DNA of 64,000 nt from Microbacterium rhizomatis (GCF_008710745.1 NZ_VYSA01000001.1:1736001-1800000), one strand, 5' to 3'. Positions 53,741 through 62,617 are shown, counted from the first letter of the stretch. Notes: generated by a model from the sequence alone, not told the origin. Numbers and translations are program-made.

Positions 53741-54238
53741 TCAGGGCCGCGAAACCGTCTCCTCGGCCAGCCGTGCGAGCAGGCGACGGAGGGTATCGAC
53801 GTCGGCCGGATCCCACTGCGCGAGAGCCGCTCGGAACGTACTCCCGGCGTTGTTCATGATGCGCGCGCCGATCTCACGCCCCGTCGGCGTGAGCGCGACG
53901 AGCACGCCACGGTCGTCGCCCGGCGCCGCCACGCGCACGACCAACCCCGCGTCGTGCAGCCGATGGGTGATCTTCGTGAGGTTGGCCCGGCCCGTGCCGA
54001 GCGCCGAAGCGAGTTCGCTCGGGCGCATGGCCCCGCGGTAGCTCAGCTGGTTGACGACGAGGAACATGGCCATGTCGTCGATCGGGAAGTCGACCGCGGC
54101 CATCACGCGCCGCCGCACTTCGTGACTGTCGGCCCAGTGCACGATCGACGACACCGAGATGCGCAGGTCGAGCGGGTCCTGCTCGATCACCGCGCTCAGA
54201 TCGACCGCACCCGCCTCGAGAGACTCGCTCCGCGCCAT
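53741..54238 (-). CDS. MarR-family transcriptional regulator
   Basis: 165 aa from ATG 54238, preferred over an ATG two codons earlier because the GAGGGGG site is then correctly spaced. The winged helix reads MRPSELASALGTGRANLTKI, THRLHDAGLVVRVAAPGDDRG, the usual MarR wing. It lies downstream of, but separated by 114 bp from, the rhamnosidase gene's end. Target and ligand unknown. Confidence 0.9.
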   Translation of the reverse strand: MARSESLEAGAVDLSAVIEQDPLDLRISVSSIVHWADSHEVRRRVMAAVDFPIDDMAMFLVVNQLSYRGAMRPSELASALGTGRANLTKITHRLHDAGLVVRVAAPGDDRGVLVALTPTGREIGARIMNNAGSTFRAALAQWDPADVDTLRRLLARLAEETVSRP

Positions 54239-54352
54239 GCTCATCCCCCTCGCCCGCTCGCCTCAACCCGGAAGACCCCGACACCGGGAAAACCCTGACA
54301 CCGGAACACCCGCACGACAGCCTCGCCGTGGCTCAGCAGAACAGTAGCGGCC

Positions 54353-57277
54353 TCACTCCCGCACGAGACGCACCGGGCCGAGCAGGCCGTACTCGCGCAC
54401 GTGCGTCTTCTGCATGAGCCCCGCATCGCCGGCCATCTGGCCCATGATGTCCGGCAGATCGTCGTAGTACCCGCGCGCGAGCAGCCGGTTGTTCAGCGAG
54501 CTCGAGACGCGCACGACCACCTCGTTCTCACCCTGGCGGAGGTCGTCGGTCACATCGACGACCGGATGCGCGGTGTCGAGCCCGCGCGGCGCACCGCCGT
54601 TGACGCGCACCGACCCGAGCCCACCCGCCGTCGATCCGAGCTGCAGCAGGTATTTGGCCCCCTCGACGAGGTCGACCCCGAAGCGGGTCGCATACTCGCC
54701 CACGCCCGACACGTCGGGCCCGACCTCGGCGATCTCGTGCCATGACCGCAGCGCCCCGGTGCCGGCATCCCGTCGCGTGACTGCCGTATGCGGACGCACC
54801 TCGCGCGACTCGTACCCGAGCCCGCGGTCTTCGGTGATGACCTCGAGCTCGCCGGCATCCCAGCTCTCCACGGCGATCCGCCACTCAGCCAGTTCGGCGA
54901 CCGTCTCAGGCTCGCGGATCTCGGAATCGGATGCCGCGGCCCCCGACCGATCGAGGGTGAACAGCGCCGTCTCACCCGGGGCGAGCCGCGCCGACACGAT
55001 CGTGCGGTCGCCGTCGGCGCGCACCCCCGCGTGGGGGCGCACGGCCCCGGACCACGCGTCGATGCGATGCACCGCCCCCCGGCCGGGGAGGGCCAGCTCG
55101 ACGGTCGTCGCCTGACCCGTCTCGTACAGGAAGTTGTAGACGTAGACGTGCAGCAGGTCGCCGTCTTCGCGGAGATGCGTCAGGATGCTCCGGTTCTCGC
55201 GCACGAACTCGGCGCGCCCCGTCACCCCCAGACCGCGGAGGGCCTCGACCGTGCGGGCCGGGTCGTCGATGCGGGCGACGGTGGGCTGGGCGACCAGGGC
55301 GGCGATCGTCGCGGCGAGCTCATCGTCGCGCCCGTCCAGCCCCGGGGTGCGGGCGGCCGCGTGCGGATACACCGAGTGCTCCCCGGTGGCGAGCTGCTTC
55401 AGCTCGCGCGCGCCGTCGACGACGAGCACCTTCAGCCCGCGCTCGGCCCAGCTCAGCACGTAGGCCGCCACGTCGGGATCGAGCTCGCCCTGGTAGACGA
55501 TGAGCGCCTGGTACCCGGGGCCGTCCGGCTGTACGAGTTCGCCGTCGAACGAGACCTCGTCGTGCATCAGCAGCGAGCCGTCGAAGAACTCGTACGTCCA
55601 CCCGGCATCCTGCATCCCGAGGTCCTGCCACCAGTGGTTCTGCCGGTCGCGCATCCACATCCGGCCATAGGCGACCTCGTCGGGGATACGGCCGCCCCGG
55701 CCGTCGCCGAACGCGAAGCCCGACGTGTTGTCGGTGAAGTGGTCGGTGCGGAGGATACCGACGTCGATGCGCGGGCGACCCTGCCGGAGCACCGCCTGGT
55801 AGCGCCCGATCGCGTCGTTCCAGAGCGGATAGAACTCGGATGCCGGCTGCCGGGTGTCGAACCGCTCCGAGAACATGCTCCACATGCCCTCGTGGCCCGG
55901 CCACTCGGTGACGCTCTCCGCTCCGGCGGTGCTCGCCCAGCCGTGCAGCACGGTCTTGGTGATGCCTGCCGCGAGCTGCGTGGCGATGATCTGATCGTAG
56001 AAGCGGTGGTCGAGCATGTGGTTGCGCGTGGTCGCCCCGGTCTCGGACGAGTACTGCTTGCCGAACAGGTGCGCGGGGCCGCCGAGCAGCCGGTAGGCGT
56101 CGATCTGCGAGCCGAACTCGAGAGACTCGGTCTCGATGCCGTCGACCTCGGGCCCCGGGCGGGTCAGTTCGAACGGGAGCCCGTAGCTGATCTCGGAGCG
56201 GAGCGTCATCCCGTTGCGGTGCAGGAACGCCGCGAACGGGCGCAGCATGTTCTCGATGTAGAGGTCGGTGAGCGTCCGGACGTAGTCGAAGCGCACCTTC
56301 TCGATCGTGACGGACTGCTCTGCGAGGGGCTCGTAGTGGTAGATCGTCCCGACCGCCATGAACGGCACGCTCCGCGTGAGGAAGGGCAGCCACGGCGCGA
56401 TGTCGTAGCCGCGGCGCGCGCGGAACTCGGCGGCCACCGTGCGACCCCAGAACAGTCCGCCCGCACCGTAGGTGGTCAGCTCGAGCGAGTCCATGTACAT
56501 CTGAGCGCGAGGGTTCTGGGCGATCTGGGCGCGCAGCTCCGGCGTCAGCACGACGGTGTCCCAGTAGTCGATGACCGCGAGCGCGCCGTCGGGATCGACG
56601 TAGTTGACGGTGTAGTTGACCGACGCCGATGGCGACGCGGTCTGGCCGGTGCCGTGCATCCAGAAGGTGAACAGCTTCCACTCGCCGTCGGGGGCGGTCC
56701 AGTCCAGGGCCTCATCGGAGACCTGGTCGGTGAGATCCGTCAGGGACTCGGCATCCAGGATGTTCCCGCTCACCACGCGTGCCGCGACGACGGCGACCAG
56801 GTGCTGATCGCGGATCGTGCCCCGATGCCCGGGAAGGATCCCCGCGGGGGGTTCGGCCTCGAGGTCGATGCGGGCGAGAGCGCCCTCCCGACGGCCGCCT
56901 CCCTTCAGATCCTCGATCGTGACGTCGAGCTCCTTCGCGGCGGCCGGGTGGTCGGCATCGATCGACGGGAGATTGGCGTTGGACCAGTTCGTGCCGGAGG
57001 TGAAGCTCACCGACATGCCGCGTGCGGTCGTCTCCTCCACGACGATCTGCGAATCGTGCACCCACTCCTCGGCTCCCCAGCCGTAGCGGGAGTGGTCGAT
57101 CGCCTCCTCATCCATTGCGAGGAACTCCATCCCGCCGAATCCGAGGCGGTGCGCGGTCTCGATCTCGTGCCGCAGCGTCTTGTCTGTGTGCAGGCCTTCG
57201 GCCAGCCACCATCGCAGTTCGGGGCGGTACTCGATCGCCGGTGAGGCCACGAGCTTCGCGAGGTCTTCGATCGACAT
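54353..57277 (-). CDS. GH106-type glycoside hydrolase (alpha-L-rhamnosidase-like)
   Basis: 974 aa; ATG 57277 follows AAGGAG. The large single-chain layout matches GH106 alpha-L-rhamnosidases. The N-terminal barrel region has YRPELRWWLAEGLHTDKTLR and LGFGGMEFLAMDEEAI. The middle holds MYMDSLELTTYGAGGLFWGR, MTLRSEISYGLPFELTRPGP and KQYSSETGATTRNHMLDHRF. A C-terminal galactose-binding-like beta domain runs from about residue 850 (AKYLLQLGSTAGGLGSVRVN to VREYGLLGPVRLVRE). No signal peptide, so it probably works on imported rhamnosides. A LacI-like half-palindrome and the duplicated regulatory/RNA element lie upstream. Confidence 0.85.
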   Translation of the reverse strand: MSIEDLAKLVASPAIEYRPELRWWLAEGLHTDKTLRHEIETAHRLGFGGMEFLAMDEEAIDHSRYGWGAEEWVHDSQIVVEETTARGMSVSFTSGTNWSNANLPSIDADHPAAAKELDVTIEDLKGGGRREGALARIDLEAEPPAGILPGHRGTIRDQHLVAVVAARVVSGNILDAESLTDLTDQVSDEALDWTAPDGEWKLFTFWMHGTGQTASPSASVNYTVNYVDPDGALAVIDYWDTVVLTPELRAQIAQNPRAQMYMDSLELTTYGAGGLFWGRTVAAEFRARRGYDIAPWLPFLTRSVPFMAVGTIYHYEPLAEQSVTIEKVRFDYVRTLTDLYIENMLRPFAAFLHRNGMTLRSEISYGLPFELTRPGPEVDGIETESLEFGSQIDAYRLLGGPAHLFGKQYSSETGATTRNHMLDHRFYDQIIATQLAAGITKTVLHGWASTAGAESVTEWPGHEGMWSMFSERFDTRQPASEFYPLWNDAIGRYQAVLRQGRPRIDVGILRTDHFTDNTSGFAFGDGRGGRIPDEVAYGRMWMRDRQNHWWQDLGMQDAGWTYEFFDGSLLMHDEVSFDGELVQPDGPGYQALIVYQGELDPDVAAYVLSWAERGLKVLVVDGARELKQLATGEHSVYPHAAARTPGLDGRDDELAATIAALVAQPTVARIDDPARTVEALRGLGVTGRAEFVRENRSILTHLREDGDLLHVYVYNFLYETGQATTVELALPGRGAVHRIDAWSGAVRPHAGVRADGDRTIVSARLAPGETALFTLDRSGAAASDSEIREPETVAELAEWRIAVESWDAGELEVITEDRGLGYESREVRPHTAVTRRDAGTGALRSWHEIAEVGPDVSGVGEYATRFGVDLVEGAKYLLQLGSTAGGLGSVRVNGGAPRGLDTAHPVVDVTDDLRQGENEVVVRVSSSLNNRLLARGYYDDLPDIMGQMAGDAGLMQKTHVREYGLLGPVRLVRE

Positions 57278-57316
57278 GGGTTCTCCTTCGAACACGTCAG
57301 TGTGTCGAAACGTCGA

Positions 57317-57328
57317 TGAATCGTTCCA
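57317..57328. promoter_or_regulatory. Possible LacI-type operator before the GH106 gene
   Basis: TGAATCGTTCCA is an imperfect palindrome resembling the TGAATCGATTCA type of LacI-family sites, 40 bp before the start codon. No LacI gene for it is in the window, so the call is tentative. Confidence 0.3.
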
Positions 57329-57424
57329 ACGCACGCGACTCTATGCCGCCTTCGGTGGCGAGTCAATGTCCTGAGGAAACTACTTTGAGGTTCGCACGCT
57401 TCCCAGCTGCCGCTGGGAGATCAC

Positions 57425-57473
57425 ATAACGAAGAAATAACGACAGGGCTGGTGTTCCGTTACCTCGTCGTTAT
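57425..57473. promoter_or_regulatory. Convergent pair of 11-bp-period regulator sites, copy 1
   Basis: ATAAC at 57425 and 57436 form a direct repeat with 11-bp period. GTTAC at 57458 and GTTAT at 57469 form the same repeat in opposite orientation. The pairs start 33 bp apart. Such RTAAC-N6-RTAAC repeats suit OmpR/PhoB-family regulators such as GlnR, PhoP or MtrA. A TATACG -10-like box overlaps the last repeat. Confidence 0.55.
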
Positions 57474-57582
57474 ACGCTTCTGGAAGCGGAAGTTGTTTGC
57501 TGTGGCAGCGACCGTCATGTGATTGCAGGAACCTCTTGGTGCAAAGGGACACGGGCCGGTCGGATGCCTCTCCGACCGGCCC
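57474..57582 (+). ncRNA. Candidate small RNA, copy 1
   Basis: About 110 bases conserved with 59336-59439 although the DNA on both sides differs. Features on the + strand: a small CTTC/GAAG hairpin, a long identical stretch (including TTTGCTGTGGCAGCGACC), a TTGCA/TGCAA stem (57523-57527 with 57540-57544) and a 12-bp perfect terminal hairpin GGGCCGGTCGGA/TCCGACCGGCCC (57553-57564, 57571-57582). A 19-codon open frame lies on the minus strand. Strand choice and RNA nature are inference. Confidence 0.4.
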
Positions 57583-57621
57583 TCACCCGTTAACCGGCGT
57601 CTCGCCTTCTCGGGTCGTTCG

Positions 57622-57709
57622 CGAACATCTCGAAGGATCGATGGTGCGGGTGAGCACGGGAGTGGCCCCCGCGCCGAACCGGCAGGCCCTCTGTCCTTCC
57701 AGATGTCCG
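57622..57709. repeat. Inverted-repeat element, family A copy 3
   Basis: Left arm CGAACATCTCGAAGGAT (57622-57638) is identical to copy 1. The right arm TGTCCTTCCAGATGTCCG (57692-57709) pairs at 14 of 17. It lies 22 bp past the stop of the carboxylesterase gene. Confidence 0.6.
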
Positions 57710-57730
57710 GGTCGGGCCCGGCGCCGCGGG

Positions 57731-59197
57731 TCAGGGACGGCGCCAGAGCGCGCGTTCGTCGGCGCGATCGTCGGCGACGATGCCGCTCACCGTGTCGAAC
57801 CTCATCGCGATCCGCGTGGCGGGCGTGTACGCGGGCCACCCCGGATCTCCGGTCGCCGCGAACCGCACCCACGCCGAGTGCATCGCGTCGGCCAGTTCCT
57901 GCGGGGCGGGTCCGCCCAGCATCGCCGCGCCGGCCGGATCGTCGAGGGCGTCGAAGACGAACCCGAGCTCCAGCGCATGGCACGCGCCGAGCCGGCCGTC
58001 GTAGGCGCCGGAGCGCCATGCGAACTCGTAGACGAACGACCCCGCGTGCCCCTCGGCGAGGCGGAGCGCCGGCATCCGGTAGAAGCCGTCCGTCATGATC
58101 GCCGCCGCGATCTCGCCGCTCCCGGCGCCGGGGCGGTTGCGCCGATACCGCCGGACCGTCCCGGGGCGGCGAGCGCCGTACGTCCAGCCGAAGAGCGACG
58201 CCACGACCCGCGGCATCCTGTCGATCGCGCCGCTGGGCACGAAGAACAGCCGCGCCTCGTCGCTATTGGTCCCGATCAGCAGGTCGACCCCGTTGCCGAC
58301 GCCGGCTGTCAGGAGGTCCTCCGGGATGCCGGGCAGCACCTCGCCGTCGACCACAGGTTCGAACAGCATCAGGTTTCGAGCCACATCACCCCAGAGCCGT
58401 TTGCGGGGCTTCGCCGAGACCTCGGCGCTCACCTGGGTTGCCGCGGCCAGCACGCGCTCGATCGGTACCGCGCCGATCGCCTCGCGGGTGGCCTCGACGC
58501 CGAGGACCTCGCCGACGCGGGCGGCGACCTTCTTCGCCGATTCCGGACTGATCGCCGAGACGCCCGCACCCGACTCCGCGATGGCCCGATGGAACAGGCC
58601 CTTCGCGCGTGGCATGACCATCAGGGTGCACACGCTCATCGCGCCGGCAGACTCACCGAAGATCGTGATGTTGCCCGGATCGCCTCCGAACGCCGCGATG
58701 TTGTCGCGCACCCATTCCAGGGCGGCGACCTGATCGAGCAGCCCCAGATTCGGCACGCCCTCTCCGGTCCAGAGGAAGCCGTCGACACCGAGGCGATAGT
58801 TGATCGTGACGAGCACGACGCCGTCGCGCGCGAACCGGGCCCCGTCGTAGATCGACACGGACCCCGAGCCCGTGCTGAAGGCGCCGCCGTGGATGAAGAC
58901 CATGACGGGGGCCGACCCCCAGAGGTCGGGCGTCCAGACGTTCAGGGTCAGGTAGTCGTCGCCGGGGTGGACGCGGTTCGGCAGGAGGCCCTCGAGCGCT
59001 CCGTGCGCCGGCTGCGGCGCGGTGGCGCCGAAGTCGACCGCATCCCGAACCCCTTCCCACGGCTCGCGGGCGAGGGGTGGCTGGAAGCGCCGTTCGCCGA
59101 TCGGAGGCTCGGCATACGGGATGCCGCGGAACTCCTGGATGCCCCCCACCACCTCGCGGCCGCGGACGGCTCCGGCTCGGGTGTGCGTCATCGTCAT
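57731..59197 (-). CDS. Type-B carboxylesterase / lipase family protein
   Basis: 488 aa; ATG 59197 follows GGAGAGG. Landmarks of the carboxylesterase family: FRGIPYAEPPIGERRFQPP, DDYLTLNVWTP, oxyanion VMVFIHGGAFSTGSG, nucleophile TIFGESAGAMSV (Ser near residue 188), acid in LIGTNSDEARLF and His in GACHALELGFVF. No signal peptide is seen, so it is probably cytoplasmic. It may deacylate imported plant oligosaccharides together with the neighbouring GH106 enzyme, but that link is inferred from position only. The second regulatory/RNA element lies directly upstream. Confidence 0.92.
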   Translation of the reverse strand: MTMTHTRAGAVRGREVVGGIQEFRGIPYAEPPIGERRFQPPLAREPWEGVRDAVDFGATAPQPAHGALEGLLPNRVHPGDDYLTLNVWTPDLWGSAPVMVFIHGGAFSTGSGSVSIYDGARFARDGVVLVTINYRLGVDGFLWTGEGVPNLGLLDQVAALEWVRDNIAAFGGDPGNITIFGESAGAMSVCTLMVMPRAKGLFHRAIAESGAGVSAISPESAKKVAARVGEVLGVEATREAIGAVPIERVLAAATQVSAEVSAKPRKRLWGDVARNLMLFEPVVDGEVLPGIPEDLLTAGVGNGVDLLIGTNSDEARLFFVPSGAIDRMPRVVASLFGWTYGARRPGTVRRYRRNRPGAGSGEIAAAIMTDGFYRMPALRLAEGHAGSFVYEFAWRSGAYDGRLGACHALELGFVFDALDDPAGAAMLGGPAPQELADAMHSAWVRFAATGDPGWPAYTPATRIAMRFDTVSGIVADDRADERALWRRP

Positions 59198-59286
59198 CCG
59201 GTCACCTCTCCGGTGCCATCATGCCTGAGGATGCCGAACCGACGGATGCCGGCCCATTCTGGGCATCGACGATGCGCGAGAAAAGA

Positions 59287-59335
59287 ATCACGGAAAGATA
59301 ACGGAAACCCCTTGCCGTCGTTACCTCGCCGTTAT
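59287..59335. promoter_or_regulatory. Convergent pair of 11-bp-period regulator sites, copy 2
   Basis: ATCAC at 59287 and ATAAC at 59298, then GTTAC at 59320 and GTTAT at 59331. Periods (11 bp) and the 33-bp offset are the same as in copy 1, although the bases between the pairs differ. Confidence 0.55.
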
Positions 59336-59439
59336 ACAGTTCTGGAAGCGGAAGTTGTTTGCTGTGGCAGCGACCGTCATGTGATTGCAGGACACTCTTG
59401 GTGCAGGGACACGGGCCGGTCGGAATCTCCGGCCGGCCC
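59336..59439 (+). ncRNA. Candidate small RNA, copy 2
   Basis: Sister of the candidate at 57474-57582. The terminal hairpin GGGCCGGTCGGA/TCCGGCCGGCCC (59413-59424, 59428-59439) differs from copy 1 by one base that turns a U-A pair into U-G on the + strand but A-C on the other. The TTGCA stem shows the same kind of change. CTTT follows the hairpin. These points favour + strand transcription. Confidence 0.4.
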
Positions 59440-59476
59440 TTTCCGCACACGCCCGACTGTCTGGACGTCCCGGAGC

Positions 59477-60100
59477 TCAGCCGTACAGCTCGCCCACCGG
59501 AACGGGCACGGCGAGCCGGTTGCTCGGCGGCGCCAACGGACATGCCCACGCGGGGTCGTACGCGCACGACGGGTTGTAGGCGAAGTTGAAGTCGACGACG
59601 ATCGTGCCGGCCGCGGCATCCGCGCCCAGATCCGCACCTTTGATGGTGTCAAGCAGGTAGCGTCCCCCGCCGTACGTGCCGCCGGGACGGCCGGCCAGCC
59701 CGTCGCGGAACGGCACGAACACGCCGCCGCCGTACGACGCGAGGCGCCAGACGTCGAGAGTTCCGACATCCGGGATGTCGACGAGTCCGATGCGTTCGAA
59801 CGGCACGGTGCCGTCGGTGCCGGTCTCGAATCCGAACCCGGCCGGCTCGGTCGGGAGGATCGGCAGTTCGAAGCGCCAATCGGGGTCGTACGGCGCGATG
59901 GGCAGGCCGGTGAAGCCCCAGCGGTCGGCGGGCATGAGGGGCGTCGCGGGGTGCCGTGCCATGAGGTCGTCACGCTCGATGCGCCAGAGCTCGTGCGCGT
60001 CCTCCGGGTCGTCCGCGGCGCGCACCGCGTCGTAGAGGGCGAACACCCGGCGGCGCCAATCGGCGATCTCCAGGGCTGTGCGAGCGGATACCTCTGCCAT
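59477..60100 (-). CDS. DUF1684 family protein
   Basis: 207 aa from ATG 60100. DUF1684 is recognised by ADWRRRVFALYDAVRAADDP, AHELWRIERDDLMARHPATP, the glycine-rich GGTYGGGRYLLDTIKGAD and the highly conserved VVDFNFAYNPSCAYDPAWAC. The last segment ends in PLAPPSNRLAVPV, as in the family. Function unknown. It lies 67 bp downstream of the DUF2207 gene on the same strand. Confidence 0.9.
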   Translation of the reverse strand: MAEVSARTALEIADWRRRVFALYDAVRAADDPEDAHELWRIERDDLMARHPATPLMPADRWGFTGLPIAPYDPDWRFELPILPTEPAGFGFETGTDGTVPFERIGLVDIPDVGTLDVWRLASYGGGVFVPFRDGLAGRPGGTYGGGRYLLDTIKGADLGADAAAGTIVVDFNFAYNPSCAYDPAWACPLAPPSNRLAVPVPVGELYG

Positions 60101-60167
60101 GCGTCCAGGTTAGGCCCGGGGCACAGGACCGCGGGCCGGCCCAGGCCGCAGACCTCCGGGGCGCGGG

Positions 60168-61988
60168 TCAGACGCCGCCGCCTCCGCCGCCCCCGCCTCC
60201 GCCGCCCGCAGAACCGCCGCCGCCGGATCCGCCCGAGGTCGACGAGGAGGACGACGCGACCGCCGACAGCGACGAGATCCCGGCGGAGAACGATGCGGCG
60301 TTGAACCCCGAGGTGCCCGCGTACCAGTAGGGCGTCGCATCCGGTCCATATAGGACGGCGAGCTGCTGGGCCCACGCCTTCTCCTGGCCGAAGACGACGG
60401 CGAACGGCAGCAGCACCTCGTACAGCCTGAGCATCTGCCGCGGATCGCTCGGGTCGACGCGCACCCGCTCCGCGCCGGACGGCGACTGGAGCATGCGGAT
60501 GCGGTCGGCCTCGGCCCACTCGATGAACACCTTGAGCCCCGCGAGGTGGTCACGCACCTCTGCGCCCGCGGCCGTGAGGGGCTTGCGCGCGACGAGCCCG
60601 CCGACGATGAACACGACCGGGATCGACACCACCATCAGCAGGATCGGGATGAGGGCCGACACCCCTGCCCCGAGGGCGAAGAAGCCCAGCACCCAGACCA
60701 GAACGGCCGCGACGACCGCGAGCACGACGGGCAGCGCCCGCGTGCGAGCCGCCACCTGGCGGCGCAGCCCGCGGCGGGCGAGCTCGGCGCCGGCCGCCTT
60801 CAGGATCGACTGCGCCGCGGCCGAGAAGCGCGCGTCGCTGCGGCCGAACTCGAAGGTCGCACCCGGCGACATCATGCCGAACAGGCCGGCCAGCAGCATC
60901 CGTCCGTCGCCGTCCGCACGCGAAGGGTCGAGCAGCTCGGCCACGAGCTTGACGCGCCCGAACCAGCTGTGCCCGCCCTCCACGATGCGGATGCTGCCGA
61001 CCACCGCCTGCTCGAGAACCTCGGCCGGGATCGCCTTGGCGTCCTTGCCGAGCAGCACGGCGCCCTGCAGGGCGTCGACGCCGGGAGGCGGGGTGTACTC
61101 GGCGATGATCGTCGGGCGCCCCGGTTCATCCCTCAGCCGGCGTACCCGCACGATGATCGCCGCGATCAGGGCGGCGAGCACGCCGAGACCGGCCGCTCCC
61201 TGCAGCCAGCCCCACGGCGAGGCCAGGTAGGACGCATCGAACGGCGCGAACGTGCCCCTCTCGAACGCCACCGCCATTGTCACGGTCTGGTACGGGTAGA
61301 CCTGCCCCGCGTCGGCCCGGACGATCGCGCCGCCGTCGGGCCCGGCATCCCGAGCGATGTCGCAGGTCTGCGTCGAGCCCTGGTAGCCGACGTAGCACGA
61401 TGCCGCCCCGGTGAGGGCGTCGGCGAGGTCGGGCGCGACATGCAGGCGCGCGGTGACACGACCGAAGGTCTGTGCCCACTCGACGCCGTTGACGTCCCAG
61501 TAGAACTCGTCGGCGTCCGTGTCGGCGAAGGAATACGTGACGTTCTCGAGCGTGTAGGTGAAGACGTACGTCTGCGGGCCGTGCACGAAGTCGGCGTCGC
61601 GAGAGGTCATCGTGAACGTGCCGCTGTCGGAGCCGGTCTCGGAGGGCCGGGGGTTTCCCGCCCCGTCGGTGATCGAGACCAGCCGGGGAAAGAGCGGCGC
61701 ACCGTTGTACGAGTCGGGGATGCTGCGCTGCATCCCGTGATTCTGGTCGGACGAGGGGAAGACGGCGTCGAAGGTCTCGACCACCGTCATCCGGCTGGTG
61801 CCGTCGTCGGCACGCGTCAGCGTGTAGTCGACGTCGAGGCTGTCGAACCCGAAGTCCTGCAGGCCTGCCGGAACGACCCGGCTGGCGGCGAGCTCTGGCG
61901 CTGCCGCGGCTCCGCCGCACGCCGCGAGCGCCACGGATGCTGCGACCACCGCGAGGGCGGCCGCGAGCACACGAAGAATCCGCCCCAT
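60168..61988 (-). CDS. DUF2207 family membrane protein with Gly-rich tail
   Basis: 606 aa from ATG 61988. A lipoprotein-like signal (AALAVVAASVALAACGG) precedes an extracellular DUF2207 beta domain (DSLDVDYTLTRADDGTSRMT; TYVFTYTLENVTYSFADTDA). A membrane helix lies near residue 255 (GWLQGAAGLGVLAALIAAII), a cytoplasmic part follows, and a pair of helices lies near 425-470. The C-terminus is Ser- then Gly-rich, ending in an 11-Gly run, as in other DUF2207 proteins. Function unknown, envelope-associated. A TAGGCT box seven bases before the ATG suggests a leaderless message. Confidence 0.9.
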   Translation of the reverse strand: MGRILRVLAAALAVVAASVALAACGGAAAAPELAASRVVPAGLQDFGFDSLDVDYTLTRADDGTSRMTVVETFDAVFPSSDQNHGMQRSIPDSYNGAPLFPRLVSITDGAGNPRPSETGSDSGTFTMTSRDADFVHGPQTYVFTYTLENVTYSFADTDADEFYWDVNGVEWAQTFGRVTARLHVAPDLADALTGAASCYVGYQGSTQTCDIARDAGPDGGAIVRADAGQVYPYQTVTMAVAFERGTFAPFDASYLASPWGWLQGAAGLGVLAALIAAIIVRVRRLRDEPGRPTIIAEYTPPPGVDALQGAVLLGKDAKAIPAEVLEQAVVGSIRIVEGGHSWFGRVKLVAELLDPSRADGDGRMLLAGLFGMMSPGATFEFGRSDARFSAAAQSILKAAGAELARRGLRRQVAARTRALPVVLAVVAAVLVWVLGFFALGAGVSALIPILLMVVSIPVVFIVGGLVARKPLTAAGAEVRDHLAGLKVFIEWAEADRIRMLQSPSGAERVRVDPSDPRQMLRLYEVLLPFAVVFGQEKAWAQQLAVLYGPDATPYWYAGTSGFNAASFSAGISSLSAVASSSSSTSGGSGGGGSAGGGGGGGGGGGV

Positions 61989-61995
61989 GCGCCAT

Positions 61996-62025
61996 AGCCT
62001 ATGCGCACACTGTGCGGCTTATTCT
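61996..62025. promoter_or_regulatory. Shared promoter region and MarR operator
   Basis: CGCACACTGTGCG (62004-62016) is a perfect 6-1-6 palindrome midway between two divergent starts. TATTCT (62020-62025) lies seven bases before the MarR ATG, and TAGGCT (61996-62001, other strand) lies seven bases before the DUF2207 ATG. A MarR dimer at the palindrome would cover both promoters. Confidence 0.6.
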
Positions 62026-62032
62026 TTAGTGC

Positions 62033-62473
62033 ATGACCGATCGCCGCCTCGCCGTCGACGCCTGGGAGAGTCTCTTCCGGGCGCAGCACGAGGTGTTCGC
62101 CGAGATCAGCTGCGACTTCGACGACACCGGCCTGAGCCAGGCCGAATACGACGTTCTGCTGACCGTCACGCGCGGCGACGACATGACCGCGCGGCTGCGC
62201 GACGTCACGGCGAACATGCTGATCAGCCAGCCGAGCGTCTCGCGGCTCGTCGAGCGGATGGCCGCGCGCGGGCTCATCTCGAAGTGCTCCGATCCCGACG
62301 ACGGTCGTGGCGCCCTCGTCCGCGCGACCGAGGAGGGGGCGGCGGCATTCCGTCTGGTGGCCCTCGCGCACGGCAGGTCGATCGCGGAGCGCATGTCGCA
62401 GCTCGACGACGAGGAGCTGGTGCAGCTGCGCGATCTCACCGAGAAGCTGCGCAGGCCCGCACCGGAGTGCTGA
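62033..62473 (+). CDS. MarR-family transcriptional regulator
   Basis: 146 aa. The winged helix is MLISQPSVSRLVERMAARGL followed by the wing SDPDDGRGALVRATEEG. N-terminal helices (WESLFRAQHEVFAEISCDFD) form the dimer interface. It is divergent from the DUF2207 gene, and the 44-bp gap contains a perfect palindrome, so it probably controls itself and that gene. The ligand is unknown. Confidence 0.92.
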   Translation: MTDRRLAVDAWESLFRAQHEVFAEISCDFDDTGLSQAEYDVLLTVTRGDDMTARLRDVTANMLISQPSVSRLVERMAARGLISKCSDPDDGRGALVRATEEGAAAFRLVALAHGRSIAERMSQLDDEELVQLRDLTEKLRRPAPEC

Positions 62474-62617
62474 GCCGCCTCGCCCGGCCGTCAGACCGCC
62501 GAGACGAAACAGGCCCCGAGGCGCCCGGGCGGCGCGAAACACAGGGAAGGTCCCGGCCGTTCGACGCTGAGGCGCCGTGGCGGGATCGGAGACGGGCGCC
62601 GAGAGATCAGACCGGGA

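Noticed and set aside
57459..57521. 19-codon minus-strand ORFs in both twin elements (MTVAATANNFRFQ start)
   Set aside because: No ribosome site at proper distance. The bases are identical over the first 13 codons with no synonymous changes, and the later differences all change residues. Conservation therefore looks nucleotide-level rather than coding.
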